A stretch of DNA of 64,000 nucleotides from the NCBI GenBank assembly GCA_035771165.1, contig JAWNZC010000327.1, forward strand, positions 1,673,501-1,737,500, given 5' to 3'. Below, in pieces: positions 12,069 through 23,000 of this stretch; within the stretch, counting starts at the first letter, position 1; each line of letters starts with the position of its first letter. Source of the DNA: Paragorgia papillata (taxonomy: Eukaryota > Cnidaria > Anthozoa > Scleralcyonacea > Coralliidae). A model generated the notes under the pieces. It made no database searches. It was not told the origin of the DNA and was given only the letters and a program-made list of their open reading frames with translations. The position numbers were made by a program, and so were the translations under genes.

Positions 12069-12403
12069 TCATCGAATAGACGTTTCAAGGGAAGAAAAAA
12101 GATCAAAAGTTAACGGATCCACAGTCGTAAGTCCGCCTCTGTTTAAAAAGAGCGTAATAAGATTAGGGTAGGACAGAGATGGAGTTTGCTTTTCGACACC
12201 TCGTAAATTCTTACTAAATGTTTTTGCAATGTTCCCTAACCTTACACAGTTTTCTCGCACTTTACTAGTCGTTGACATTTCAATAGCTGCGCAATACCGC
12301 TGTAGCTTGTCTTTTTTTTTTGGCAGACATATCCAGCAGCATAGGTAATAACAGATTTATCAGAAGATGTACAAAGCACGGTCTTGTTTTCGGTCTCTCG
12401 TTC
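12069..12403 (-). pseudogene. Transposase C-terminal exon, decayed
   Basis: On the minus strand an acceptor (CGTCTTTTAG) precedes an open frame with SDKSVITYAAGYVCQ, then a run of ten A residues, then a frame with PSLSYPNLITLFLNRGGLT and a stop at 12,069. The spacing of an AGYV motif followed by an RGGL motif resembles the C-terminal part of P-element/THAP9-like or related transposases; that assignment is from memory of the family pattern. The two halves are in different frames, so the homopolymer carries a frameshift. No inverted termini were found. Confidence 0.4.
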
Positions 12404-12955
12404 CTAAAAGACGAAAGGCGATTACGATATGAATGCGTTATTTTATTATCCAAATGCTTCTGACAATTGTGAAAACAACAAATTTGTGGAAGAAAAGCCA
12501 GAAAAACTGTTTATACAAACAATAATCAATTAACGAGCGAAGACATGTCGACCTGACATTCAAGTTATAAATTGCTTAACGACAACATCCCGAAAACACT
12601 TTAAATATACATTGGAAATTGTATTTCTAATCACTCGTTGAAATATATACAAATATAGATGCCATACCACTACAGGACGTAAACCTTTTGAGAAAACTTC
12701 ATCTGTTTTCCATATCCCAGACCCGACAAAACAACGTTGAAAAAACAACGAAATAAAACGCCCCAAACTCAGACAAATCTCTTCCTGACATCTCGTCGAC
12801 TTCACGACTCTCGTCGTGTCTTTGAAAAAAAACTTACAAATGGCTTATCACAAGCATTTTTGTCCTGATACTCGAACAATATAATGCACTTTCAGTATCC
12901 ATGTTTATAATGTTTTCAAAGCGACTTTCCATAAAACCAACTAGCTCTTTAATGG
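12404..12955. other. No gene seen
   Basis: AT-rich sequence leading into the minisatellite. Open frames here are not supported by splice sites or family motifs. Confidence 0.4.
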
Positions 12956-12959
12956 ACAC

Positions 12960-14205
12960 TTAAGCGGACACCTTTCTTAAACGGACAACTTTCTTAAACG
13001 GACACCTCTCTTCTCTAATTAAGCGAACACCTCTCTTAAGCAGACACCTCTCTTAAGCGGACACCTTTCTTAAGTGGACAGCTTTCTTAAGCAGAACACC
13101 TCTTAAGCGGTCACTTCTCTTAAGCGGTCACCTCTCTTAAGCGGTCACCTCTCTTAAGCGGTCACCTCTCTTAAGCGGACACCTCTCTCAAGCAGACACC
13201 TCTCTTAAGCGGTCACCTCTCTTAAGCGGACACCTTCTGTGGACACCTCTCTTAAGCGGACACCTTCTGTGGACACCTCTCTTAAACGGACACCTTCTGT
13301 GGACACCTCTCTTAAGCGGACACCTCTCTTAAGCGGACACCTTCTGTGGACACCTCCCTTAAGCGGACACCTTCTGTGGACACCTCTCTTAAGCGGACAC
13401 CTTCTGTGGACACCTCTCTTAAGCGGTCACCTCTCTTAAGCGGACACCTCTCTTAAGCGGTCACCTTTCTTAAGCGGACACCTCTCTTAAGCGGACACCT
13501 TCTGTGGACACCTCTCTTAAGCGGACACCTTCTGTGGACACCTTTCTTAAACGGACACCTTCTGTGGACACCTCTCTTAAGCTGACACCTCTCTTAAGCG
13601 GACACCTTCTGTGGACACCTCTCTTAAGCGGACACCTTCTGTGGACACCTTTCTTAAACGGACACCTTCTGTGGACACCTCTCTTAAGCGGACACGTTCT
13701 GTGGACACCTCTCTTAAGCGGACACGTTCTGTGGACACCTTTCGTAAGCGGACACCTCTCTTAAGTGGACACCTTTCATAAGCAGACACCTTCTGTGGAC
13801 ACCTCTCTTAAGCGGACACTTTCTGTGGACACCTTTCTTAAACGGACACCTTCTGTGGACACCTCTCTTAAGCGGACACGTTCTGTGGACACCTTTCTTA
13901 AGCGGACACCTCTCTTAAGTGGACACCTTTCTTAAGCAGACACCTTCTGTGGACACCTCTTAAGCGGACACCTTCTGTGGACACCTTCTGTGGACACCTT
14001 TCTTAAACGGACACCTTCTGTGGACACCTCTCTTAAGCGGACACGTCGGACACGTTCTGTGGACACCTTTCTTAAGCGGACACCTCTCTTAAGCGAACAC
14101 CTTCTGTAGACACCTTTCTTAAGCGAACACCTTTCTTAAGCGAACACCTTTCTTAAGCGAACACCTCTCTTAAGCGGACACCTTCTGTGGATATCTCTCT
14201 TAAGC
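12960..14205 (+). repeat. Minisatellite array 1: 17-bp and 13-bp units in mosaic
   Basis: The array mixes a 17-bp unit (CGGACACCTCTCTTAAG) with a 13-bp unit (GACACCTTCTGTG). In the right half they often alternate, giving a 30-bp higher-order period; because 30 is a multiple of three, long spurious frames appear on both strands. A second array of the same units is at 15,722-16,645, and both are followed by the same flank, showing that a larger segment was duplicated. Confidence 0.95.
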
Positions 14206-14447
14206 TATTAAATTGGAGTTTGACTATACATGTGGTTTATGTACAGATGTTCTGCATGCAATTGAGCAACAAACAGATTGAGATAAAAATTAAAAATGCG
14301 ACTTTGTTAAAAAACATTTAGCGACTTGAAAATTCAGACCTATAATAATTATTGATACAATAATTACTTTTTCCCCCTTTTTTTTTCTTTTTGCATATGC
14401 CCTTATTTGATTTATTATTATTCGTAATAGGAACTTTGCTGTTTCAG

Positions 14448-14564
14448 AAGGCATCCTTTCCCCTGATCTTCACGAGGTATATACACCTGTGACTGTGCGT
14501 CGATTGTCCGACAACGTGGCTCCAAAGCGTTCAGACAGAGAATGTTATTTGTTTTGTTTTGAAG
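14448..14564 (+). CDS. Candidate exon, copy 1 of 3 (117 nt)
   Basis: The exon is bounded by a good acceptor (TTTGCTGTTTCAG) and donor (GAAG/GTGAGT). Only one frame is open, and it starts and ends in phase 1, so the exon is symmetric (39 codon equivalents) and could be duplicated or skipped without a frameshift. The peptide begins GILSPDLHEVYTPV and ends KRSDRECYLFCFE, with a CxxxC pair near the end. I do not recognise the family. Near-identical copies are at 16,890-17,006 and 18,830-18,946. Unspliced or dead copies cannot be excluded. Confidence 0.5.
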
Positions 14565-14726
14565 GTGAGTCTTAATTGAAATTTAATAGGATTGATCGTT
14601 TATTATTTTTAATTAATTAGATTTCATTTTCATTGCATATACAACTGAATATGATAATTTTTGAACGAACATTGCTGACTGCTCATAAATGACTTTGATA
14701 TTGTGTTTACGCGTAATGGCCATATG

Positions 14727-15222
14727 CGTGGTGTGGTGTGGTGTGGTTTGGTGTGGTGTGGTGTGGTGTGGTGTGGTGTGGTGTGGTGTTTGTTCTATTG
14801 CGTTGCTTTGCGCCGCGTTAGGCGCTGTGCTATGCTGTGTCGTGCGGTGTTGTATTGCGATCAGTTGTGTTGTACAGTGCAGTGTGATGTTGTGTTGTGT
14901 TGTGTTGTGCTGTTCTGCTGGGTGTTGAGTGGTGTAGTGTGATGTGTCGTGTTGTGGTATGCTTTGCTGTTGAATGTTGTGTTGTGCTGTGTTTTGGTGT
15001 GGTGTGGTGTTGTGTGTTGTGGTCTGGTGTGTTGCAGTCTGGTATGGTATGCTGTGCTGTTGTGTGATGTTGTGTGTTGTGCTGTTGGGTGTTGTGTTGT
15101 GTTGTGTTGTGTTGTGTTGTGTTGTGTTGTGTTGTGTTGTGTTGTGTTGTGGTCTGCTGTGCTGTGCTGTGGTGTTGTACGGTGTGTTGTGCTATGTTGG
15201 GGTGCGCTGTGGTGTGTTGTGG
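14727..15222 (+). repeat. GTGTG/GTGTT pentanucleotide array 1
   Basis: The strand consists of GTGTG and TTGTG words with sporadic changes, followed by a sequence shared with 17,169-17,498. The long Cys/Val-rich plus-strand and His/Thr-rich minus-strand frames are by-products of the simple repeat. Confidence 0.95.
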
Positions 15223-15234
15223 TCAGGGACGTAG
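15223..15234 (+). mobile_element. hAT MITE scar: terminal CAGGGACGTAG only
   Basis: GTTGTGGT is followed by CAGGGACGTAG, the exact target and left end of the MITE at 17,499-17,860, but the sequence then changes to TAGTAACATCG. This copy of the segment once held the same insertion and lost the rest. Confidence 0.7.
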
Positions 15235-15249
15235 TAGTAACATCGTCAC

Positions 15250-15475
15250 TCGGAGTAGCACCTAATATCATTGTATATTTCGTGTAGAGTACAGACTCTA
15301 GTTATATGCTTTCATATACCTTCATGTCTTTAAATCCGCTTCGTGTTATAACCACGCAATATTATGGATTAATTGCTGAACATTTTGTATTCTAAGGGTG
15401 TGGAGTGACACATGATACTTTGAGTTAGGCAACTGATTAAACAGAGTAATCTTTAGTGATTAATTTCCATATATA
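15250..15475 (+). repeat. Dispersed repeat, copy 1 (second copy at 30,232-30,445)
   Basis: From ATCATTGTATATTTCGTG to TTTAGTGATTAATTTCC the sequence matches 30,232-30,445 with few changes. Here it is joined directly to GAGTAGCACCTA, while at the other locus about 1.5 kb separates the same two sequences. No coding potential was seen. Confidence 0.8.
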
Positions 15476-15721
15476 TGTACTATTGTATAAGCATTGTAAA
15501 ATAATTCATAATTTTTGAAACTTTTAATCCTTTAAAATTTCTAACCTGAAATTTTTTAAAAAGCTAATTTTTATTTAAAAATGAAACAATAATTCAAATT
15601 ATTTGATGTATTGTTTCTTTTTTGTGAAGAGACTTAACTTTGCTGTTCCAGAAGGTGTAAACCGACACCAGTCTGTGGTCCTGACAATTATTTAAAAACA
15701 CTAAAATTATAATCCCTTTTA

Positions 15722-16645
15722 AGCCGGACACCTCTCTTAAGCAGACACCTTGCTTAAGCGGACACCTTTAGTAATCGGATACGTCTCTTAAACGGACACC
15801 TCTCTTAAATGGACACTTTTCTTAAGCAGAAACCTCTCTTTAATGGACACTAAAGCGGACACCTTTCTTAAACGGACACCTCTCTTATTAAGCGAACACC
15901 TCTCTTAAGCAGACACCTCTCTTAAGCGGACACCTTTCTTAAGTGGACACCTTTCTTAAGGGGACACCTTTCTTAAGCAGACACCTCTCTTAAGCGCGAA
16001 CACCTCTCTTAAGCGAACACCTTCTGTGGACACCTTTCTAAAGCGAACACCTCACTTAAGCGGTCACCTCTCTTAAGCGGTCACCTCTCTTAAGCGGTCA
16101 CCTCTCTTAAGCGAACACCTCTCTTAAGCGGACATCTTCTGTGGACACCTTTCTTAAACGGACACCTTCTGTGGACACCTCTCTTAAGCGGACACCTCTC
16201 TTAAGCGGACACCTCTCTTAAGCGGACACCTTCTGTGGACATCTTTCTTAAGCGAACATCTCTCTTAAGCGGACACCTTCTGTGGACACCTCTCTTAAGC
16301 GGACACCTTCTGTGGACACCTCTCTTAAGCGGACACCTTCTGTGGACACCTTTCTTAAACGGACACCTTTCGTAAGCGGACACCTTCTGTGGACACCTTT
16401 CTTAAGCGGACACCTTCTGTGGACACATTTCTTAAACGGACACCTCTCTTAAGCGAACACCTTCTGTGGACACCTTTCTTAAGCGAACACCTTTCTCAAG
16501 CGAACACCTTTCTTAAACGGACACCTCTCTTAAGCGAACACCTTCTGTGGACACCTTTCTTAAGCGAACACCTTTCTCAAGCGAACACCTTTCTTAAGCG
16601 AACACCTCTCTTAAGCGGACACCTTCTGTGGACATCTCTCTTAAG
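15722..16645 (+). repeat. Minisatellite array 2: same 17/13-bp units
   Basis: The array uses the same CGGACACCTCTCTTAAG and GACACCTTCTGTG units as 12,960-14,205, and ends in the same GATATCTCTCTTAAGC-like border and flank. A sequence just upstream (15,640-15,660, TTTGCTGTTCCAG/AAGG) resembles the acceptor of the triplicated exon but runs into a stop after 13 codons. Confidence 0.95.
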
Positions 16646-16889
16646 CTATTAAATTGGAGTTTGACGATACATGTGGTTTATGTACAGATGTTCTCCATGC
16701 AATTGAGCAACAAACAGATTGAGATAAAAATTAAAAATGCGACTTTGTTAAAAAAATGTTTAGCGACTTGAAAATTCAGACCTATAATAATTATTGATAA
16801 AATAATTACTTTCCCCCCCCTTTTTTTTCTTTTTGCATTTGCCCTTATTTGATTTATTATTCTTCGTAATAGGAACTTTGCTGTTTCAG

Positions 16890-17006
16890 AAGGCATCCTT
16901 TCCCCTGATCCTCACGAGGTATATACACCTGTGACTGTGCGTCGATTGTCCAACAACGTGGCTCCAAAGCGTTCAGACAGAGAATGTTATTTGTTTTGTT
17001 ATGAAG
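16890..17006 (+). CDS. Candidate exon, copy 2 of 3 (117 nt)
   Basis: Same acceptor, donor and phase as copy 1. The few differences include a Leu to Pro change near the start, Asp to Asn before the VAPK motif, and Phe to Tyr in CYLFCYE; none interrupts the frame. It lies within the second copy of the segment running from the minisatellite border to the GTGTG array. Confidence 0.5.
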
Positions 17007-17168
17007 GTGAGTCTTAATTGAAATTTAATAGGATTGATCGTTTATTATTTTTAATTAATTAGATTTCATTTTCATTGCATATACAACTGAATATGATAAT
17101 TATTGAACGAACATTGCTGACTGCTCATAAATGACTTTGATATTGTGTTTACGCGTAATGGCCATATG

Positions 17169-17498
17169 CGTGGTGTGGTGTGGTGTGGTGTGGTGTGGTG
17201 AGGTGTGGTGTGGTGTGGTGTTTGTTCTATTGCGTTGCGTTGCGCCGCGTTAGGTTGCGTTGGACTGTGCTGTGCCGTGTCGTGCGGTGTTGTATTGCGA
17301 TCAGTTGTGTTGTACAGTGCAGTGTGATGTTGTGTTGTGTTGTGTTGTGTTGTGTTGTGCTGTTCTGCTGGGTGTTGAGTGGTGTAGTGTGATGTGTCGT
17401 GTTGTGGTATGCTTTGCTGTTGAATGTTGTGTTGTGCTGTGTTTTGGTGTGGTGTGGTGTGGTGTGGTGTGGTGTGGTGTGGTGTTGTGTGTTGTGGT
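17169..17498 (+). repeat. GTGTG/GTGTT pentanucleotide array 2
   Basis: Second copy of the array at 14,727-15,222, shorter in its right half. It ends in GTTGTGGT, the target duplication of the hAT MITE that follows. Confidence 0.95.
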
Positions 17499-17860
17499 CT
17501 GGGACGTAGCCATAGGGGGAGCGATGGGAGCGGTCGCTCCCCCCCCCCTTTGCATGATGAAATTTTGTTTTGAACACTCGTACTCAGATGCACAGATACT
17601 AAGTCGCTCTTCTGACGCTAGTGAAATGGCACCTTCCTTGGCTCCTAATCCAGTCTCCGTATGTATCGCACGCATGTAACTTAACTCAACGGTTGATTTT
17701 TTTTTTAGTATTTTATGACTTCAAACTTTCAGAGTTGTGTAAAATCTTCTCCCAAAATGCAGGAAATGCCATTTTAGAGACTCTAGATTTCAACATTTTC
17801 CGGGATCCCCCAAGAAGTTTCGCTCCTCCCCTTTTAAAATCCTGCATGACTACGTCCCTG
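17499..17860. mobile_element. hAT-type MITE, 362 bp, with 8-bp target duplication
   Basis: The ends CTGGGACGTAGCCAT and (reverse complemented) CAGGGACGTAGTCAT form imperfect terminal inverted repeats. GTTGTGGT is duplicated perfectly on both sides (17,491-17,498 and 17,861-17,868). An 8-bp duplication with CAGNG ends is typical of hAT elements. The interior has no transposase. Confidence 0.85.
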
Positions 17861-17999
17861 GTTGTGGTGTCCTGCGATGGGTTGTGTTGCGTTGTGTTGT
17901 TTGGTATTCTACGCCGAGCGAAATACTTTAATATATAGAAATAATGTCATTCATTCTATTTACTTCGTGATCATAAATAATTACACAGTACATCTTAGG

Positions 18000-18110
18000 T
18001 GCTCATTATAAGAGAAATGTCAGCCCGGCTCTGAAATCTCACTTAGGTTACTTTAGCCGAAATAAAGTGTCATGATATAATGAGGCTGAATTTCAGTCCG
18101 GGCCAAAATT
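18000..18110. repeat. Small inverted-repeat element
   Basis: TCAGCCCGGCTCTGAAATC near the left end is matched by the reverse complement of TGAATTTCAGTCCGGGCC at the right end. It is short and non-coding, and probably a MITE related in base composition to the next element. Confidence 0.4.
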
Positions 18111-18148
18111 ATAACGGCTCCTTGTGTAATGGCAATTCTAACCTTTCA

Positions 18149-18376
18149 GGAGCTGTTTACATGAGCTGTGCTAGCCCGGTTAACTGTGCTCACGCAGTTG
18201 ATTAGGATCATACTGTGGCTTTGAAACTTGCATAAACTAAATGCACAAATAAGAATTGGTTTAGTTTAGTTGTAAACAAATCTTAACATTAATTCAAATC
18301 TTCTTTTGCGGTCGAAGAAAGAATTTCGTGACAGGGGTCAGCCCGGGCTAGCTAGCCCGGCTCATGTAAACAGCCC
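18149..18376. mobile_element. Harbinger-like MITE, copy 1
   Basis: The ends read GGAGCTGTTTACATGAGC and, reverse complemented, GGGGCTGTTTACATGAGC. The interior matches the element at 58,140-58,378 in reverse orientation. The other copy has a TAA target duplication, as expected for PIF/Harbinger elements. Confidence 0.65.
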
Positions 18377-18481
18377 CGTAAATAATTAGAACTGCTACCT
18401 TGTGAAGATGAGATATTTTTTGTAGAAATTTAAGAAGAACACCACTATTTATAAATATGAAAATCTCTGACTTTCCAGATC

Positions 18482-18680
18482 GTGTCTATTAACCTTTCGG
18501 GCGAAGGCCCTTCGTCAGAGCGAAACGTGCCGAAGGGTGTCGCTCAAAACGTTAGACTCCTACGTTCTCTGTTTCGGCAGTATATCAAATCTTACTATAT
18601 TTCGATAGCTGTTAGTATAGCTCCGCTCTTTGAGGAAGTCGTTCGAGGGGCTCCGCTCGTGAAGATGAGATGTCTTGTAT
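18482..18680. repeat. GCTCGAAACGT-type repeat and local duplication, copy 1
   Basis: CTTTCGGGCGAAGGCCCTTC belongs to a family also seen at 22,255-22,345 and 26,060-26,140. The stretch from GTGCCGAAGGGTGTCGCTC to GAAGATGAGATGTCTTGTA is repeated at about 18,957-19,125, bracketing the third exon copy. Confidence 0.6.
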
Positions 18681-18829
18681 ACGACTTTGTTAAAAAAATT
18701 TTAGCGACTTGAAAATTCAGATCTATAATAATTATTGATACAATAATTACTTTTTCCTCCTTTTTTTTATTTTTTCATATGCCCTTATTTGATTTATTAT
18801 TCTTCGTAATAGGAACTTTGCTGTTTCAG

Positions 18830-18946
18830 AAGGCATCCTTTCCCCTGATCTTCACGAGGTATATACACCTGTGACTGTGCGTCGATTGTCCGACAACGTG
18901 GCTCCAAAGCTTTCAGACAGAGAATGTTATTTGTTTTGTTATGAAG
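18830..18946 (+). CDS. Candidate exon, copy 3 of 3 (117 nt)
   Basis: The exon is bounded by TTTGCTGTTTCAG and GAAG/GTGAGA, and is open in the same frame as copies 1 and 2, with KLSD in place of KRSD and a final CYLFCYE. Only about 270 bp of the shared segment (18,683-18,951) is present, without minisatellite or GTGTG arrays, set between the two copies of the GTGCCGAAGG repeat. Confidence 0.5.
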
Positions 18947-19149
18947 GTGAGATAGGGTGCCGAAGGGTGTCGCTCCGAAGACGTTAGACTCCAACGTTCT
19001 CTGTTTCGGCAGTATATCAAATCTTACTATACTTCGATTGTATATACGAGAGCTGTTAGTATAGCACCGCTCTTTGAGGAAGTCGTTCGAGGGGCTCCGC
19101 TCGTGAAGATGAGATGTCTTGTAGAGACTCAGTGAGAAAAACGGCGATG

Positions 19150-19331
19150 TCTAAATAAGGCCTCTTGCCCTCTTCTGTTCTTGAGGGCCGCTACTGATAG
19201 CAGCTTAATCTGGAATAAGCTGAATGAGCTGCCCTGTTTAAATAAAGGTATATCTAATTCTTTGAAAGTTTTCATGGCGATAATGTAATATAAATAAGTT
19301 TTGTGGTGTTTCCACAAAACTTATTTATATT
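19150..19331 (+). repeat. Non-LTR element tail and perfect hairpin
   Basis: 19,190-19,290 encodes a stretch (SSLIWNKLNELP, then SLKVFM) that resembles the C-terminal end of non-LTR reverse transcriptases. It is followed by a perfect 20-bp hairpin (19,287-19,306 with 19,312-19,331, loop TGTTT). Confidence 0.45.
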
Positions 19332-19383
19332 AAAGGTATATCTATTTAAATATGAAAATCTCCGACTGCCCTTGCCGTGTTTC

Positions 19384-19465
19384 GATAGCTGCATGAGTGG
19401 TTAGAGTTAGAGAATGTGTTGATTCGGAGACCTTCATGGGTTTGATTCCCAGTTGGTGTAGTCAA
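19384..19465 (+). repeat. tRNA-derived SINE head
   Basis: GATAGCTGCATGAGTGG resembles a pol III A box and GGGTTTGATTCCC a B box, spaced as in a tRNA, but no complete cloverleaf forms. A further head-like sequence is at 28,590-28,680. Confidence 0.4.
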
Positions 19466-20045
19466 AATCTTTCATATTATCATAATAAGAAGATTGTAAT
19501 TGTTTTGAAACTGGTCTTTACAAAAGCATTCGAATTAAAGCAAACTGAAAGCTTAGTTAAAACTTGCTTTTTCTTAGCCCGCGCGCTGAAATTTTTTGGC
19601 CTCTATATGACAAACTTTAAAAAAATATTCATTATGGCGTGGCGGTTTGAGAACAAATAAATATCACCGTGCTTATAGATTATATATAGATTTTTGTAAT
19701 TGAATGTCAACACCTAGCATAATTATATATTTTTGCTTTGAAATGGTTAATTGTGCAAACTCTTCGGACAAAAATCCAAAACTTTGTTGACTTTGGCAAA
19801 TTTGACTTATGTATTTGATATTAGGTGTATTAAAAACGATAAAATCTGCAAACACATATTACAACTGTATAATTTTAGAAAGTGAAAGTTTAAAGAGGCT
19901 ATATGTGTAGTGCATGCAGCCAGTATCCCAAAATTGATCGATTGATACCACTTGGGGGGACAAAGGCTAATGTTCATGGTGATGGAGGTCAACATCCCTA
20001 GTTTACATTTTTGGATGATAGCGTTTCCAGATGTGTCATTTTCAG

Positions 20046-23000
20046 GGAGAAATTTCTGACCCTAACCCCAACAGGCAGTTTTCCAGTATGAGAGCTAGAA
20101 ATGCCATTGCATCGGTGTTTAATTCAGTAAGTTTCATTCTATACTAAACTTTTATAATAACTACTTAATAACCGTGAGTGAGGTCTTTACGGTAAAATAT
20201 TAAACCGAGGTCTTGCTGTATTGACCGAGCGATAGCGAGGTTAATACGCTGAAGACCAAATTAAATGAAGACAGAAAAAAATGCCGAGTTTCCAAGGAGT
20301 CGAAAAACTAGATTGGAAAGAACAAGTAGATAACATCAGTAAGAAAGCATCTAGAGCAATAGGTGTTCTAAGATTATGCAAACCTTATGTTTCTAAAGAT
20401 ACTTTGGAAACAATGTATAAAGCATTAATTAGTCCTACCACATTTCGACTATTGTTCCCTGGTCTGGGGAAATTGCTCAGCAACTCTAAAATCTTCGCTG
20501 CAAAAACTTCAAAATAGAGCAGGAAGAATAATAACAGGAGATACCTATGATGTGCGTTCACGGGAAATCTTAAGAAAATTAGGCTGGGTAGAACTAGAAA
20601 AACGAAGAAATGCTAAAATGCAAAATTATATGCAAGATGTGATGAGAGGAAATTGTCCAACTATAATTTACGAACTTTTTAAAACATGCAACAATGTTAA
20701 TTATAATTTAAGAAGCAATAATAAATTACTGATGTTATCTAAGCCAAATACTAATTCCATGAAGCGAAGCTTTGGTTAGTTATAGGGGCTAAGGTTTGGA
20801 ATCAATATTCAGTTAATTAAATTGACAAATTGTTTACCTTTTTAATAATATTACAAAACAAATTTTAAAAAATGTATATATGTATATGCTGTATGTGTAA
20901 AATAGTTCCTTTTTTTTTTTTGGTTTTTATACAAATTTTTGGTCAATTCCTTCATGTAAACACGGGTTGACTTGACCCGGGCTCGTGTAAAGTGTTGGCA
21001 ATATGATAATTTGTGTTGAGAAAAGCTGACCCGGGTTGGGAAAAAAACGAGCCAAGTCAGGGATGGCGAGCTGACCCGGGCTGGCATTCAACCCGGGCTC
21101 GTGTAAGCATGTTTGATCCCTGTCTCGAGCCCAGGATCATTTTCCGAGTATTTGAGCTAAATGAATGTCTACCAAACGTCTATTAATCACATCTTTTGTG
21201 TTTTCTCTTTGTTCAAAACAGGACGTTATGGAATTTTTAACAGGAAGAAATTCAAAAAGAAATTTGCAAATGTTTTTATGGGAGAGTTCTAACAAGATTT
21301 TCAAGTTTGCAAAGGTAATCGATCAAAATTGTAACCAAGTTATAGAAACTCAAAGTATATTAGGAACACTTGAGGTGGTTTCCGATGGTATATATTAGTT
21401 TTATTATATATTTTATTATTATTTTATTATAGTTTTATTATTACGGCTTCTTATAGAAAACAAAGTGAACATTTTATATCATTGTAAATTTTTATATCCC
21501 TCCTTCTTTGTTGTCTGAAATTTTCAGAGCTAAGTAGTTATCTACTCGCTTCCTGTAGTCATTTAAAGAGGCAACATCAAAATTTGAACTTGTCCAAATT
21601 ATGTATGCTACGTCAAGATTTGGAAATCTTCTCCTAAAGGCTTCCCTTGTCCTTGTTGGGCTTCTTGTTCCATGATAGGAAAGTACCATGAATCAGACCA
21701 TCTTAAGACGGATTAAGACTGCCTACATGGCAAACATGTGCTTGGAACGCTCACGAGCATTGTTATTATGCCAAGGAACTCCACATTATTTGATGCCGCA
21801 TTGCTTCATTTGGAATCAAACTTTATTCCCCTGTGGTCAGTTTTCACATGCATATGTATTCAAACTTGTATTCCGCACTCAAAAAAGCTGTGGTCAAAAA
21901 CGGGATGGGCGACATTCGTTTGGGACACCCTGTATTTTTCCAAAATCTGTAGGTAGCAGATAAATTGCATAATTTGGACAAGTTCAAATTTTGATGTTGC
22001 CTACAACAAAGAAGGAGTGATGGGCTTTCGGCGTGATATAAAAATTTACTTCTTGTACCCAAATTAAAGAAGATGCAGTACAAAAACGGATGGGGGGGCA
22101 TTTTTTGGGACACCCTGTAGTCGACCATATAGCGTTTTAAGAAATGTCTCAACAACTTAACCTGCGATGAACTCGTTGCAAGATTGTTCGTAGCAACCCG
22201 GAGCAAGGCTTGCAAATGCATTTTGTACAGAGCAAAAAAGTGCGGGTAAACTGCCGAGATTTTTAGTAAGGAGAAACTGACGTTTTGAGCGAAGCCTTTC
22301 ATCAGAGTAAAATGTGATGAAGAGCTATGCTCGAAACGTCAGTTTTTCGTTAAAGTGAATTATTATATGGCACGGATTACTTCCGGTAAAATCACGCGCT
22401 GTGATTGGTTGCTGACGGACGAGATTTCTCCGTAATCCACCGGCATTATGAAAATTGTTAATGCCCTACGATTGGAAACAAACAAAAAATCCTAATAAGA
22501 AACTTTTATTGCCGAAAAACGGCGAAAATAGATGAAATAGACGACGATGAACATTATAAAAGTATAAGTATACGTACAACTTATCCCACAATCTCAACTA
22601 CATCTCATATGGCATGCAAACGCTACCTCTTACAGGAACATAGAGCGTCTGTATAACCGGTCAACAGAAGGTTACAGGTTCGATTCGGGTGCATGGTTAT
22701 TTCCTTGATTTATTTATACAATAACCAAGACAGTTAAGTAGTTGCCAACTTTGACAGCGGAAAAGTCCATAAAAATAAAATTTTCGAACAACAAACTATG
22801 TTGTAATTTTGCTCAGAAGAACCCAAATATTACGAATATATAAATTCTTCACAGGTGACACATGCGACGGTTCTCCACATTATGTACCAAACAATATTAT
22901 ACCCTGCGAGCAGAGCCTTCTTTTCCTTATTTCTTCGCTGAGAGAGAGGAAGAAAAGAAGGCTCTGCTGTATTCGTGACTGCATGGTTGCCATTGTGCAT

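Noticed and set aside
13239..13789. Long frames on both strands in the minisatellite (DTSLKRTPSV and REVSTERVRL repeats)
   Set aside because: A 30-bp period free of stops gives repetitive frames automatically; there is no start context or splice support.
14689..15287. Cys/Val-rich and His/Thr-rich frames up to 136 codons
   Set aside because: They are translations of GTGTG/GTGTT simple sequence, repeated at 17.1-17.6 kb. They stop outside the array.
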